From Cladocopium goreaui (Eukaryota > Sar > Dinophyceae > Suessiales > Symbiodiniaceae), in NCBI GenBank assembly GCA_947184155.2, contig CAMXCT020005068.1:366127-430126 (forward strand): a stretch of 64,000 bases of DNA, written 5' to 3'. A program made the position numbers and the translations under genes. This document shows positions 11,351-21,960 of this stretch, piece by piece. The notes beneath the pieces were generated by a model. It searched no databases. It had not been told where the DNA came from and was given only the letters and a program-made list of their open reading frames with translations. Numbering within the stretch: position 1 is the first letter of the stretch; every line of letters starts with the position of its first letter.

Positions 11351-14238
11351 GTATATATGTGAATCTATGTATCTATGTATATGTGTATCTATGTATCTAT
11401 GTATCTAATCTTATCTTAATCTAATCTAATCTAATCTTATCTTTTTCTTATCTTATCTTTTTCTTATCTTATCTTACTATCTATCTGTCTATCTATCTGT
11501 CTATCTATCTATCCATCCATCTATCTATCTATCTATCTATCTATCCATCTATCTATCTATCTACCTATCTATCTATCTATCTACCTATCTATCTATCTAT
11601 CTATCTATCTATCTCTATCATTCTCTATCATTCTCTATCATTCTCTATCATTCTCTATCATTCTCTATCATTCTCTATCTTTCTCTATCTTTCTCTATCT
11701 TTCTCTATCTTTCTCTATCTTTCTCTATCTTTCTCTATCTATCTATCTATCTATCTATCTAAATCTATCTATCTAAATCTATCTATCTAAATCTATCTAT
11801 CTAAATCTATCTATCTAAATCTATCTATCTAAATCTATCTATCTATCTATCTATTTATTTGTGCCCAAAAGGTACGAAATTTTGTGACCACAGTAGGCAA
11901 AAAATGACCATTTCCAGGTAAGGGCAGAAACCTTGCAAACGGACAATTATTTGTGCCTTTTCGAAGATCCAGGTATGCATATATATATATATATATATAT
12001 GCACAAGTGTATTTTTTTAGGGGCCTTGATCAGCAAATTCAAGGATGAGCCCCTTCTTCGAAGTCTACGCCCGCGACAACTGTGGTGCCAGCAGCTTGAC
12101 CGTTGGCTTCATTTTTGCCGCCATGCCGGCGAGCAGCTTCCTAGGGAACCTGGTGATGGATGCCATGATCCGAAGGTTTGGAGTGGACATGATGCTAAAC
12201 TGTGGCCTGATCCTGTTGGCCGCGAGTTCCCTGGGCTTTGGCCTATCCCACAATGTGGCAGGATGGCTGTGCTGGCGAGCCATACAGGGCCTGGCCACCG
12301 CACCCATCTACACCTCCATCAGCACACGCCTGGCACGGACCTTCACAGGGGAGGGGGAGTTCCATCGCGTCATGGGGCTGCAGGAGACTTGTGGCAACGT
12401 GGGAGTGACTGTTGGACCATTGCTGGGTGGGATGCTCTTTCAATATGGAGGCTTTTCCTTGCCTTTCATCATCAGTGCCGCTTTGCACCTGCTTTTCGTT
12501 GGTGTCTCTTTGATTTCTCTGCTTTGCAGGGAGAAGGAGTCGAAGGACACCAAGGAGGATGGTCACAGCTTGGAGGCAGGGTCCGAAGGCTCCAAGCCCC
12601 ACGAGTCCACGGCGTCCACGGTAACGATTTGTTCTGTGGCCACGCTGCAAGTGCTGCTGCTGAGTGGTATCTCCACCCTGTGCCTGGGGGTTTGGGGTGC
12701 TTTCGAACCACTGCTGGGAGACTAGGTGCTAGTTTCATTTGTATTTTTTATTGATTTGATTCGATTGTTTTACCTAGGCATGCGCCAATTTCATTTATTT
12801 AAATGTATTTAACTGAATCCAAATTAGACTTTGCAAAGGTTGGCTCAACCACCTCCAGATGAAACACACACCCCCGTGTCTTGTTCGTGTTGTAGAATTC
12901 ATTCGGTGACCGTTGGTGAAGAACTTCATGTCCCCATTTTTTGTGGTTTACTGTCGGTATCTTCATAGCCCATGGTTGGATCATGTTAGATCCACCAGGG
13001 GAGCATTTCGTGGACGTCCTGGGCCCCTTGGACCACACCGTCATCGGCCTGCTGATGTCGCTGTCTGCTGTACCGAGCACGTTTGCGGCCCTGGCAGTGG
13101 CCAGCCTATTGAGGTGCTGCAGAGCCAGCTGGCTGATGGCACTGGGCCTGGCTCCTTGATGATCCCATGGGAGGTTCAGTCAGACCCCCATAGCTGGATG
13201 GTTTGTTTCATGGAACATGCCAACTATAAATGGAGGATTTTAGGGGGGAGCCCTAATTTTAGGACACCTCCATATTTTTTTTTTGATGGGTTTGATGGGA
13301 CATCACCGCATTTTGTGGGGAAACCGTTAGCGTTTTTTCCATTTAAAAAAAAACAGCAGCTTTTTTTTTGTGAAGATTTCTGAAGCAAATCCCAGGTGAT
13401 CTATGGCCTGGGAACATTTTTCATTGGGAGCTGGGAACTCTTGTCCCCTTGGACCTCTCAGATTCCTGCATTTGCTGATCGATCTTTGATTTTACCCCAG
13501 GTGAAGCCACCGGAAATAGGAAACCTCCAGGTCTTAACATATATTTTTTAACATCATTTCTTGTGTGTCCTAACTTCGGCAAATACCAGGATTGGTGGTC
13601 TGCTGTTGATCGGTTTGGGCTGGGGTCTCTGCTGGACCCCCGTGCTGCCCAGCATGGTGGACGCCGCCATGGCCCAGCTGGGGGACATTCCAGCGGCACA
13701 GGCGCGGCACGCGGTGTCGCCAGCGGTGTCGTCCATCTTCAACGCCTCAGCGGCCTTAGGGGAGGCCGCAGGACCCTTGATTGGCACCTGGATACTGCCG
13801 GAGAACTTCCAGCTGGGGCCAAAGGTCAGGGCTTCAAAGTGTGTTTCTGATGTGGTGTTTTGGTGGATTGGGGGTTGAAACAGAGATGGTACATCCATCT
13901 GCTGGAATTCGGTGGCCGAGAATTTGGGCTGCATTTTTGGCCGTTGGTGGTGGGGCTCTAACACCAACTGGTCCCTTCAAGGCCACTATGTTCCATTTTA
14001 TCAATTTGGGTTCTCATTTGTTGCAAACTGCGCTAGTTATCTTAATTTGAAACCATGAAAAAAAAACATGAAGGTCATTGCGATCTTCTTGGTGGTCTAT
14101 GCTGCCTGTACCTTTTTGAGTGGTTCACCAAAAAGTGAGGGGCTCCAGAGTGAGCGGCGTGAGCGGTTGCCGACACAGACACGCTTGCGTTCAGTGCTAC
14201 CCAGCGGGCCCAGCGAAAATCCTGAACTTGACGGCTAA
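11174..14238 (+). CDS. Major facilitator superfamily transporter, SLC18B1/vesicular-type (5' end missing)
   Basis: Exons 11174-11240, 12044-12717, 12999-13134, 13590-13824 and 14074-14238 join in phase to at least 425 codons ending in TAA. The first carries a membrane helix (VILVTCLGAYFLSLAMIYQ). It runs into MSPFFEVYARDNCGASSLTV, then GFIFAAMPASSFLGNL and the loop MDAMIRRFGVD, matching the N-half signature of SLC18B1-like carriers (PFFxxxAxxxGxS then GxIFA). Later come LCWRAIQGLATAPIYTSIST, GLQETCGNVGVTVGPLLGGM, a hydrophilic central loop rich in Lys/Glu/Ser, IGLGWGLCWTPVLPSMVDAA and the last helix VIAIFLVVYAACTFL with a short polar tail. Such proteins move small organic solutes across internal or plasma membranes; the substrate cannot be told. 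Three donors read GA (CCA|GATGCC, CTGG|GAGACT, GGCT|GATGGC) and one GT. The third junction is the least certain (an alternative end is 13150). The start codon exon was not found. Confidence 0.85.
11300..11870. repeat. TATC-type microsatellite with ordered variants, inside the transporter's first visible intron
   Basis: After TATATATGTATA runs come (TCTA)n and CTATCTGT words. They are followed by blocks of CTATCATTCT (about seven), CTATCTTTCT (about seven) and AATCTATCTATCT (about six). The stepwise blocks show local expansion of successive variants. The tract lies wholly in the 803 bp intron 11241-12043. Confidence 0.9.
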
Positions 14239-15185
14239 ATGCGAAAGATGTCTCTTGTACAGGCAGGGGCCCTTACATTTCCTATTTTTTGGGGTTAAAA
14301 CATGTTAAAACATCATTTGAAAGGGTGGTTGAGGTTGAATATTCCTTGAGCCATTCAAAAAGTTGACTCCTGTAATTAATCAGAACGAACTGTAAGGAAA
14401 CCTGCAAGGGCCAGATGCATCCGGATTGGGTGCTCGCCGACATGCGTTTAAGCCTTCAAGGTGCTTACATGCACGCCCTGTTACAGATTGGTACAGTCAA
14501 TTAATCTAGCTCCGTAAGTGAGGAGTGTGTAGAATCTAGAAATTGGGTGCCCCCAAATCATCTAAATGTCTCCCTGCTGGCGATAGAGAGAGAGAGAGAG
14601 AAATCATCTAAATCCAATAGACCGGACAAGTCGGAATTATTCCCCAAAAACTGCATTAAACATCATTAAACTGCTCTTTTGGAGGCATACCCCATTTTTG
14701 GACAAACCCAGAAATACCGAAAAACCTTTTGGAACGAGATGGATGCTATCAGTCCAACTCGCGCAAAAGATCCGCTCGCGCGATGTCAACGAGGGCAGGG
14801 TTTACATCTTCCACGTATAGGTGGATCAAATCTTGGCGATGGGGGCGCTTCATGATATATATATATACACAGATTAAAGTATAATACTAGTTGTGGATGT
14901 TTATGAAGTGTTTGTGTGAAATATTCCGAACTTTGTATTTCATGTGTGGCGCGAAAGTTGAATCCGAGCCCAAAACAGGATGGCCATGTTCCATACAGAA
15001 CCCATGGGCTCCAAGAAGACAATATTTATATACCCAACTTATCACAACTTGGGGGTGGAACTATATTAAAACCAATATCTCTGCCAAGACACACACACAG
15101 ACACACACACATGCGTACACGTGCATGTATACACATAATCATACTAATGACACACACATCTATTTTATATATAAATATACACATT
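14239..15185. other. Intergenic stretch after the transporter
   Basis: No convincing exon was seen. A short GA repeat lies at 14585-14602 and CA-rich microsatellite at 15090-15180. No terminator signal can be named for this type of genome. Confidence 0.4.
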
Positions 15186-15189
15186 TGTT

Positions 15190-16175
15190 TTTTTCCCCAC
15201 CTGCCAGGTGAGGGTTGTTAGATTTTATGTCAGTTGCCTCCTCCTCCTCCTCCTCCTTCTCCTCCTCCTCCTCCGCCTCGTCCTGCCTCGTCCTCCTCTC
15301 CTCCTCCTCCTCGTCCTCCTCGTCGTCCTCGTTGTCCTTGCTCAACTGCGACCCGCGATCCACAGTGTTCTCTGCCGGACCTCAACCACGACCATCCACG
15401 CCCAGTGTTCCCTGCCGGACCTCAACCACGACCATCCGCCCAGTGTTCCCTGCCGGACCTCAACCACGACCATCCGCGCCCAGTGTTCCCTGCCGGACCT
15501 CAACCACGACCATCCGCGCCCAGTGTTCCCTGCCGGACCTCAACCGCGACCATCCGCGCCCAGTGTTCCCTGCCGGACCTCATGTAGGAAGATATGGGAC
15601 AAAGAATGTGCAGAAGAAAGTTAGAAAGAATGTCAGAAAGAATGTCAGAAGATATGCCAGAAGATATGCCAGAAGATATGCCAGATAGAATGCCAGATAA
15701 TATGCCAGAAGATATGCCAGATAGAATGCCAGAAGATTTGCCAGATAGAATGCCAGAAAATATGCCAGAAGATATGCCAGATAGATATGTCAGAAGATAT
15801 GCCAGATAGATATGTCAGAAGATATGCCAGAAGATATGCCAGAAGATATGCCAGAAGATATGTCAGAATATATGCCAGAAGATATGTCAGATAGAATGCC
15901 AGAAGATATGTCAGAATATATGCCAGAAGATATGCCAGATAGAATGCCAGAAGATATGTCAGATAGAGTGCCAGAAGATATGCCAGATAGAATGCCAGAA
16001 GATTTGCCAGATAGAATGCTAGAAGATATGCCAGAAGATATGCCAGATCATATGCCAGAAGATATGCCAGATAGAATGTCAAATAGAATGTCAGAAGATA
16101 TGTCAGATAGAATGCCAGAAGATTTGCCAGTAGTGAAAATGTATAAATGTCATGGTGGGGATCACACGAAGTAAA
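15190..16175. repeat. Composite repeat B, copy 1 (CTC tract + 39 bp repeats + 12 bp repeats)
   Basis: The opening CCACCTGCCAGGTGAGGGTT includes the palindrome CACCTGCCAGGTG. It is followed by a CTC/TCC tract (15236-15350), then about six tandem 38-40 bp units with CAGTGTTCCCTGCCGGACCT and CAACCACGACCATCC (15363-15585). Next come about forty 12 bp words ATGCCAGAAGAT / ATGCCAGATAGA (15650-16130), and the copy closes with CATGGTGGGGATCACACGAA. The same opening, CTC-rich part, GCCGGACC-type repeats, ATGCCAGATAGA words and closing block recur at 59074-59695. The frames stay open through the 12-mers (MPEDMPDRM.. forward, Leu/Ala/Tyr-rich reverse), so coding cannot be excluded, but I consider it a non-coding repeat. 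Confidence 0.8.
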
Positions 16176-16197
16176 GTAATTAAATCTATCTATCATA

Positions 16198-16293
16198 GAA
16201 TTGGGTTATGGGAAAAATTGCAGGAAAGCCCCAACAATTTGATGGTAAAAACCATGGTTTCCGGTTAAGATTTTCCCTTAATCCAATCCAGTG
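16198..16293. mobile_element. Family-2 introner-like inverted repeat
   Basis: The left end, AATTGGGTTATGGGAAAAAT, and the right end, TTTTCCCTTAATCCAATCC, are complementary with mismatches. The centre, AAACCATGGTTT, is palindromic. Length is about 96 bp. Confidence 0.7.
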
Positions 16294-16314
16294 AATCTAT
16301 CTATAGATATCCAT

Positions 16315-16423
16315 TACCCTCTGGTAAACTAACATAGCGAACTGGAAAATCACCATGTTCAATGGGAAAAAGCCACTATAAATGGCCATTTTCAATAGCT
16401 GTTTTGACATAACCAGAGGGTAT
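16315..16423. mobile_element. Family-1 introner-like inverted repeat
   Basis: The left end is TACCCTCTGGTAAACTAACA and the right end is GACATAACCAGAGGGTAT. The inner pair is CACTATAAATGGCCATTTTC. Confidence 0.75.
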
Positions 16424-16525
16424 AACACTTTTATAACAACCTAAGATTGTGATAACCCCCTAATTAAGCAATGATTTTTTTTAAAGGAATTGTGATAATT
16501 GGGGGAGAAAAAAAAACTATGGGGT

Positions 16526-16630
16526 TACCCTCTGGTAAATAAACATAGACCCTGAAAATCACCAATGTTTAATGGAAACTAGTCTTCCAAACCCTATCTG
16601 CCAGGGTCTATGTTAATTTACCAGAGGGTA
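16526..16630. mobile_element. Family-1 introner-like inverted repeat
   Basis: The left end is TACCCTCTGGTAAATAAACA and the right end is TGTTAATTTACCAGAGGGTA. The inner arms TAGACCCTG / CAGGGTCTA differ from other members but still pair with each other, which suggests compensatory or arm-copied change. It ends 44 bp before the exon at 16675. Confidence 0.75.
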
Positions 16631-16674
16631 TAATGTATTACGGACGAATTCCTAGAACTGCATGTTATCCACAG

Positions 16675-19600
16675 ATCTCGGGACGCCCAGGGAGTTCTTT
16701 CTCCGTGGTGACCATCCCAACCACCTTGGCGCTGGAAGAAACCAAGCGGCTGCTGCAACAGTGCCCTGCAGGGTGAAGAAAACCCGTGATTTTTTTCATC
16801 AGAAATGCTGCTTTTTCATGGGATTTCATATGGGGAAGTATGGGGAAATATGAGAATAGAGTGGAATATATATATATATATATGTATGTATGTGTATATA
16901 TATATATATACGCATAAGTATATTGAACTACCCAACTGGTAATCAAACATGGCTAGCGGCGGGAAAATTCACCATAAATGAATGTTTTAATCGGAAAATC
17001 AACTATACATGGTAAGATTATGTAAAGAATCATTGCCATGTTTGATTACAGGAGGGTGTGTTAACTTATCAGAGGGAAATTCTTATGACTGGTTAATGAT
17101 GGTTGTAAATGGTTATTTGATGATGGGCATCGTTTTATTCTAAAGTTACTGTATGGATATGTATGGGTATTGTAATGGTTATAATGGTGATGGTTACCCT
17201 CTGGTAACTGAACATAGCCATGGAACATGGCAAGTCTATGAGTTCATTATATTCATGCTTAATAATGGCTGAATCATGGTGTGCACAAAAAAGATAGTGG
17301 TTGATAATGGATGATTAATCATTGTGGCTTACTCATGGTCATACATCAACGATGGTTATCAATGATGAGTTGTTAATGATTGTTTTAAGTAGTTATCAAT
17401 TCTATGGCTATAGCTATCATTAATGACAATTATGAATGATTGTTATAGGTTAGGTTAGGGTTAATAGTGGATTAATAGGGATGGACGAGTATCAATACTG
17501 GATTGATAATGATTCCACTGATTTTACGATCAGTTTATACTAATGCCGGTTATAATGGATTACAATGGTTAACTGGTAATGATATGTAATGATGGTTTGA
17601 CAATGATCTTTGGATTGCAGTGGTTAAATTTATGATGGTCAAAAAAACTGGTGGCAGACCCTACTTTAGAGACGATGCTGAAAGATTTCACCATCTCTCA
17701 GCGTCGGGGGCTTATGGCATTGGGTTTACCATAATGACTTGTAATCAATCACCAAGGAAGTGGTGAGCCATGGTGATCCAATGAACAAAATGTTGGACAT
17801 CCATTAACTTAAATACACATCCTCTTCTAATTACAGTATATATATATAAGATAATGTATCTAAAGCAAATTGGTTCGGGTTTGGGTACAATTGGATGATC
17901 TTAGCCGTGCCGTTTTGGCCAAGGCTCGAAGAACAGGACATCCGATGTGGCCTCGTTCCGATCCCGGAGGGTCCCGGAGGGCTGGAGGGTGTTTCCATGG
18001 GGAAAACCTGCAGATGCCACTGATTTACCCTCTGGTAATCACCATTTTTAATGGGAAATCACCATTTTTAATGGGAAATCACTATAACTATCACCATTTA
18101 ATGGGATTTACCATGGGTAATTTAACATAACTATGGAAAATCACCATTTTTAATGGGAAAACTCACTATTTCTATGGCCATTTTCAATAGCTATGTAACA
18201 AATTACCAGAGGGTAAACTTTATGCTGGTTAATGAGATATGCTGGTTGGTGATTTGGCACAGCCACAATGGTGGTTAATACTGCTTAATACTGGTTAATA
18301 ATGGTTAATGAGATATACTGGTTGGTGGTTTGGAACATTTGGATGATTTTTCCATAGTATATGGGAATAACAATCCCAAGCTGACGAACTCATATTTTTC
18401 AGAGGGGTGGCTCAACCACCAACCAGTTCTGTCTTGGTGAACTATGATGGATGATTTAATTTACACTGATTTCACTGATTTCTGATGAAAACAACAATTG
18501 TTGCTATTCATTTTGCCATGCTTTTGGTGGGTCTCAAGACCCGTTTCGTGATGCTCCATGGGAACTCCCGAGGTTCCGACCAAAATCGCCGTCCCGTCCG
18601 GGGTGGGTTTACCCCCGCGATCCTAAGGTCATTGCGAATCGCATCCTGGACATTGAGCAGGTGCTGATGATGGAGGATATATGGAGGAGGAATGGACTGA
18701 TGAGGAAGCCTACCTAAGGCATATGACTGTATCTTAGTCCATCTCTCTATCTCTTTCTCTCCCGAAAAATAGATAATGTATATATATATAGAGTATCCAT
18801 GTATTTATGACTTGACCATACGATCCGTTTTTCCAGGTGAGCCAAATGGCAAGCAGCCAGCAGAAGACGCAGCAGGTGCTGGGGGTGATATCTCCCTCGT
18901 TCTGAATGCTGGGGAGGAGTAATGTTTCAATGTAATGTTTCAATGAAGAACCGGAGAAATTCTGTTGCTGTCTGATGTTGCCAGAAGTGTCTCCAACAGA
19001 AACAAAGGAACGACGATGGCTCGTGAAGTTGAACAAGAAATGAATAGGGAAGCGGCCATGTCTACGAGATTCACGCTTTGGAACATTTTGGAATTCACAG
19101 TTTGGCACACGGTATGGCAACCCCCAAAAAAGATCGAGCAGTTGGAAACATGGAAATGCTGGGGAAAACATCATCTGCACATACGAATGTCAACCCCGGA
19201 TTAATAAACCATGGTTTATTAATTAGGGGCTGCTCCTCCAATAGTCATAATCTGATACTTAAATGGTACCCTCCCAATTAAACAGCCGTTTGGGGTCTCT
19301 TAATCCAGGGTTGACATTATCCTGGAGTAGAACTGCCTGGCTGCCAGGTCGCCCTTGAAGCATTGGATGCTTTGGCCAAGCGCGAAGGAATGGAGGTTCT
19401 CCCTGATACCTGCGATGTGGCTCCCAGAATTCAACATGTTCACCAAGTGGTGTGAACGCATGGGTTCACATGGTGAAGTACTTCATCCACCAAAATAGCT
19501 GATTCTTATTTTTTGGGGGCAGTGGGGGTTCGGTCATTTTGAAGACATTTTCGAACAGAAAGTCGGTGGTTTCGCCGCTCCAGTTCCAGTTCGTTCCGCT

Positions 19601-21630
19601 GTCAGGTGGTTCGGGTGCCATACTTGGATCGTGAGGTCCAAGGAATCTATGGTTTGCAATATCTTGGAAAGACTCTGGTAGAGGCATAATGGCATCCGTC
19701 CAGGCATCCACCTCTCACAGATGTCCGGTATACTGTAACTGTATGTAACTGTAGCAATGGTGCTGCTGCATAGCTTGCCTGTTGAAACAAAGACACCTTT
19801 TTGGGCCATTTAGATCGTATGAGATCCATGTAATATCCATGTGTATCCATTTATATATATATATATATGATTATGTATAATTGCCCATTTATATGAATCG
19901 AAATCATTTGTCTGTGTATAATTAATTATAATTATGTGTGCATGTATATGTATATGGATACGCATATGTGAATATGCATATGCATATGCATATGTGTATG
20001 TGTATGTATATATATATATGTATGTATATATTCATGTATACTATCAATGTATCAAGGGATAATATGGGATAGTGTGGGATATATCTACAATCATTGGTGG
20101 TCACAATCAGCACTTGCCATTTATACTATCAATGTATACTATCATATCATATCATATCTCATATATTCAAATGTCACCTGCACCCTAGCGTGGACCTGAT
20201 GCCCAGTGCCGTCGTCGTGCCGTCTCGTCTCACACAAGGGCGCGGCAAGAGTGTGGTGCAGCAACTTGGTGCCAGGTATCCAAAAATGGACATAATGAGA
20301 TCTTAATGGGATTTTATTGGGTTAATGACGGTTAATGGATTTTAATGGGTTTTAATATGTTTTAATTAATAGGTTTCAGTGGGATCTTTAACAATGATGA
20401 ACCACCCAGTTAATGGATGTTAATGGGTTTTCATGTGGGCAACAAAAATGCAATAAACCACCCATGACTGGGAATGGTAAACATACCACCTATAAAAATG
20501 CTGATGACTGGGGGATGGTTTCTGGCATATCGTTTTACCCACATTAGTCGTAAATGAACTGATATGAAATGGTTGATGTAGGTTGGTTTATGGTTGGTTT
20601 AGGTTGACTTAATTATGCTAATTTATATTGATGTATTTTGACTTGTGCTGATTTAGGTTGATCTACGTGGATTTAGGTCGATTCTATGTTGATTTACCCT
20701 CTGGTAAACTAACGTAACTATGGAAAATCATCATTTCAATGGGTAAATTCTTATATATGGCCATTTTCAATAGCTATGTTAGTTTACCAGAGGGTATGTT
20801 GAATTAGGTCAATTTATGTTGATTTAGATTGATCATGTGCATAGGGTCCCCGAGTCCTTCAAAACTCTTAGAGATGGAGATGAACCAAGTTTTGGCGCCT
20901 ACTCTTGCAGAGCCTAGGATGACTATGGGTCAAAGTTGGACAGCTTCAAGTCGGATTGTTGAAGCCCAAAATCCAGAAAAGGTGTATGTATATATATAAT
21001 ATATAATATATATATATATAATATTATATATATAATATTATATATATAATATATAATATATATATATATTATATTATATATATATATTTGGTAATCAACC
21101 GTGGCGGGCTGTTCTTGGAAATCCCTGTGGCCTAGCCACCCTTCCAGGTTTCGTTCGCTGATTGCCAGCAAGGAAAATGCCGAAGTTTGATCCATAGCCA
21201 GGTGAGGTACAGCGACCTTCAGCCATCCTCTTGAAAAAGCGGTGGAGGCTATGGCGCAGAATTGCACACGTCACATTAAAAAAAAACGTCGACATATGCA
21301 TATATGCACATACATAATATGTGTATACATATATGATATATGCAATCGTGCAATATCATATCTATCTATATATAAGCAGCATATCACACGCACAAACAGA
21401 CACACACACACATACTGTATATATATATATAATACATTTATACACATAGTTTGCATGCGTCTACATCTAAGTCATGTCTGTATGTTTTCCCCGATTGGCC
21501 CAAGCGCGTGAAAGACGAGCCCACTGAAACAGTGGAGCAGCGCTCCACAGTGACGGGCCCATGGCGGAGGAGGCGCGGGGGAAAACTCTCTGACCTGCTG
21601 CCGATCAACTCGATGCAATTGTTCGAATAA
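16675..21630 (+). CDS. Unrecognised multi-exon gene, mostly helical product
   Basis: Exons read by eye: 16675-16772 (SFSVVTIPTTLALEETKRLL), 17866-17970 (VQLDDLSRAVLAKARRTGHP), 18628-18660 (VIANRILDIEQ), 18837-18875 (VSQMASSQQKTQQ), 19348-19451 (ALEALDALAKREGMEVLP), 20189-20275 (VDLMPSAVVVPSRLTQGRGK), 21148-21184 (FRSLIASKENAE), a small piece from 21202 (VRYSD), and a terminal exon 21472-21630 (VKDEPTETVEQR, KLSDLLPINSMQLFE, stop TAA). Phases match at most junctions. The join 17970 to 18628 needs an upstream GA donor (17960) or an unseen exon, and the last two joins are not fixed. The middle part is strongly helical and the C-terminus carries a basic patch (PWRRRRGGK). The start was not located. 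No family is recognised and no function is proposed. Confidence 0.65.
18026..18215. mobile_element. Family-1 inverted repeat with internally duplicated middle
   Basis: The outer ends, TACCCTCTGGTAATCACC and AACAAATTACCAGAGGGTA, are complementary. The middle repeats AATCACCATTTTTAATGGGA three times, which makes this copy nearly twice the usual 110 bp. It lies in an intron. Confidence 0.7.
18321..18425. mobile_element. Family-3 introner-like inverted repeat
   Basis: The left end is GTTGGTGGTTTGGAACATTT and the right end is TGGCTCAACCACCAACCAG. The shared core is AAGCTGACGAACTCATATTT. It starts GT and ends AG, as an intron would. Confidence 0.75.
19196..19318. mobile_element. Inverted-repeat (MITE-like) element inside an intron
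   Basis: The left arm AATGTCAACCCCGGATTAA and the right arm TTAATCCAGGGTTGACATT pair with one mismatch over 19 bp, 123 bp end to end. There is an inner palindrome AAACCATGGTTT. It sits between exons 18837-18875 and 19348-19451. I saw no second copy in the window. Confidence 0.65.
20380..20536. repeat. Dispersed repeat, copy 1 of 2
   Basis: Contains GGGATCTTTAACAATGATGA, AACCACCCATGACTGGGAAT and GATGACTGGGGGATGGTTT, closing with GTTTTACCCACATTA. The same order is found at 47148-47299. Sub-repeats CCACCCAGT.. and CCACCCATGACTGGG alternate with their complement, so the unit can fold. Confidence 0.7.
20695..20796. mobile_element. Family-1 introner-like inverted repeat
   Basis: The left end is TACCCTCTGGTAAACTAACG and the right end is TGTTAGTTTACCAGAGGGTA. 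It lies in the intron between exons 20189-20275 and 21148-21184. Confidence 0.8.
20985..21090. repeat. TATATAATATTATA tract
   Basis: Simple AT repeats in an intron, giving only low-complexity Tyr/Ile ORFs. Confidence 0.85.
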
Positions 21631-21960
21631 ACAAAGTTTAAGTACATTGAAGATATTGAAGATGTTGCAGATATTGAAGTGCATATTTTTTGTTATTATT
21701 ATATTATTCTTGTTGTCATGTTTTGATTGAATTTATGATGTTTTTTTTTGCCACCAAACAATCACGATTCAATCGGTTGTTGATGATGTCTTCGGGTATT
21801 TGGTTCCCCCGCAGGGCGCCGAAGCGAAGTCGGGGCCCTCGACGGAAGGGACGGAAGCGAATTGATCAAATGGTTATAACACAGAATGTCTTCATATGAT
21901 ATGTAACATCATTCATCTCTATATATATATATACAGTATATCCAACATGATCTAACATCT

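Noticed and set aside
15594-16196. MPEDMPDRM-type protein and antisense Leu/Ala/Tyr-rich 183-codon ORF
   Set aside because: Both arise from the 12 bp repeat; no splice or start context, and the second B copy does not keep the same frame.
17192-17217. Further family-1 element
   Set aside because: Only a left end (TACCCTCTGGTAACTGAACA) is present; no matching right end within 200 bp.
20189-20275. Resemblance of VVVPSRLTQGRGK to the NPHAIPSRMTxG motif of RNA polymerase second subunits
   Set aside because: Only a few residues agree, the Asn-Pro-His part is missing, and the neighbouring exons do not fit that family.
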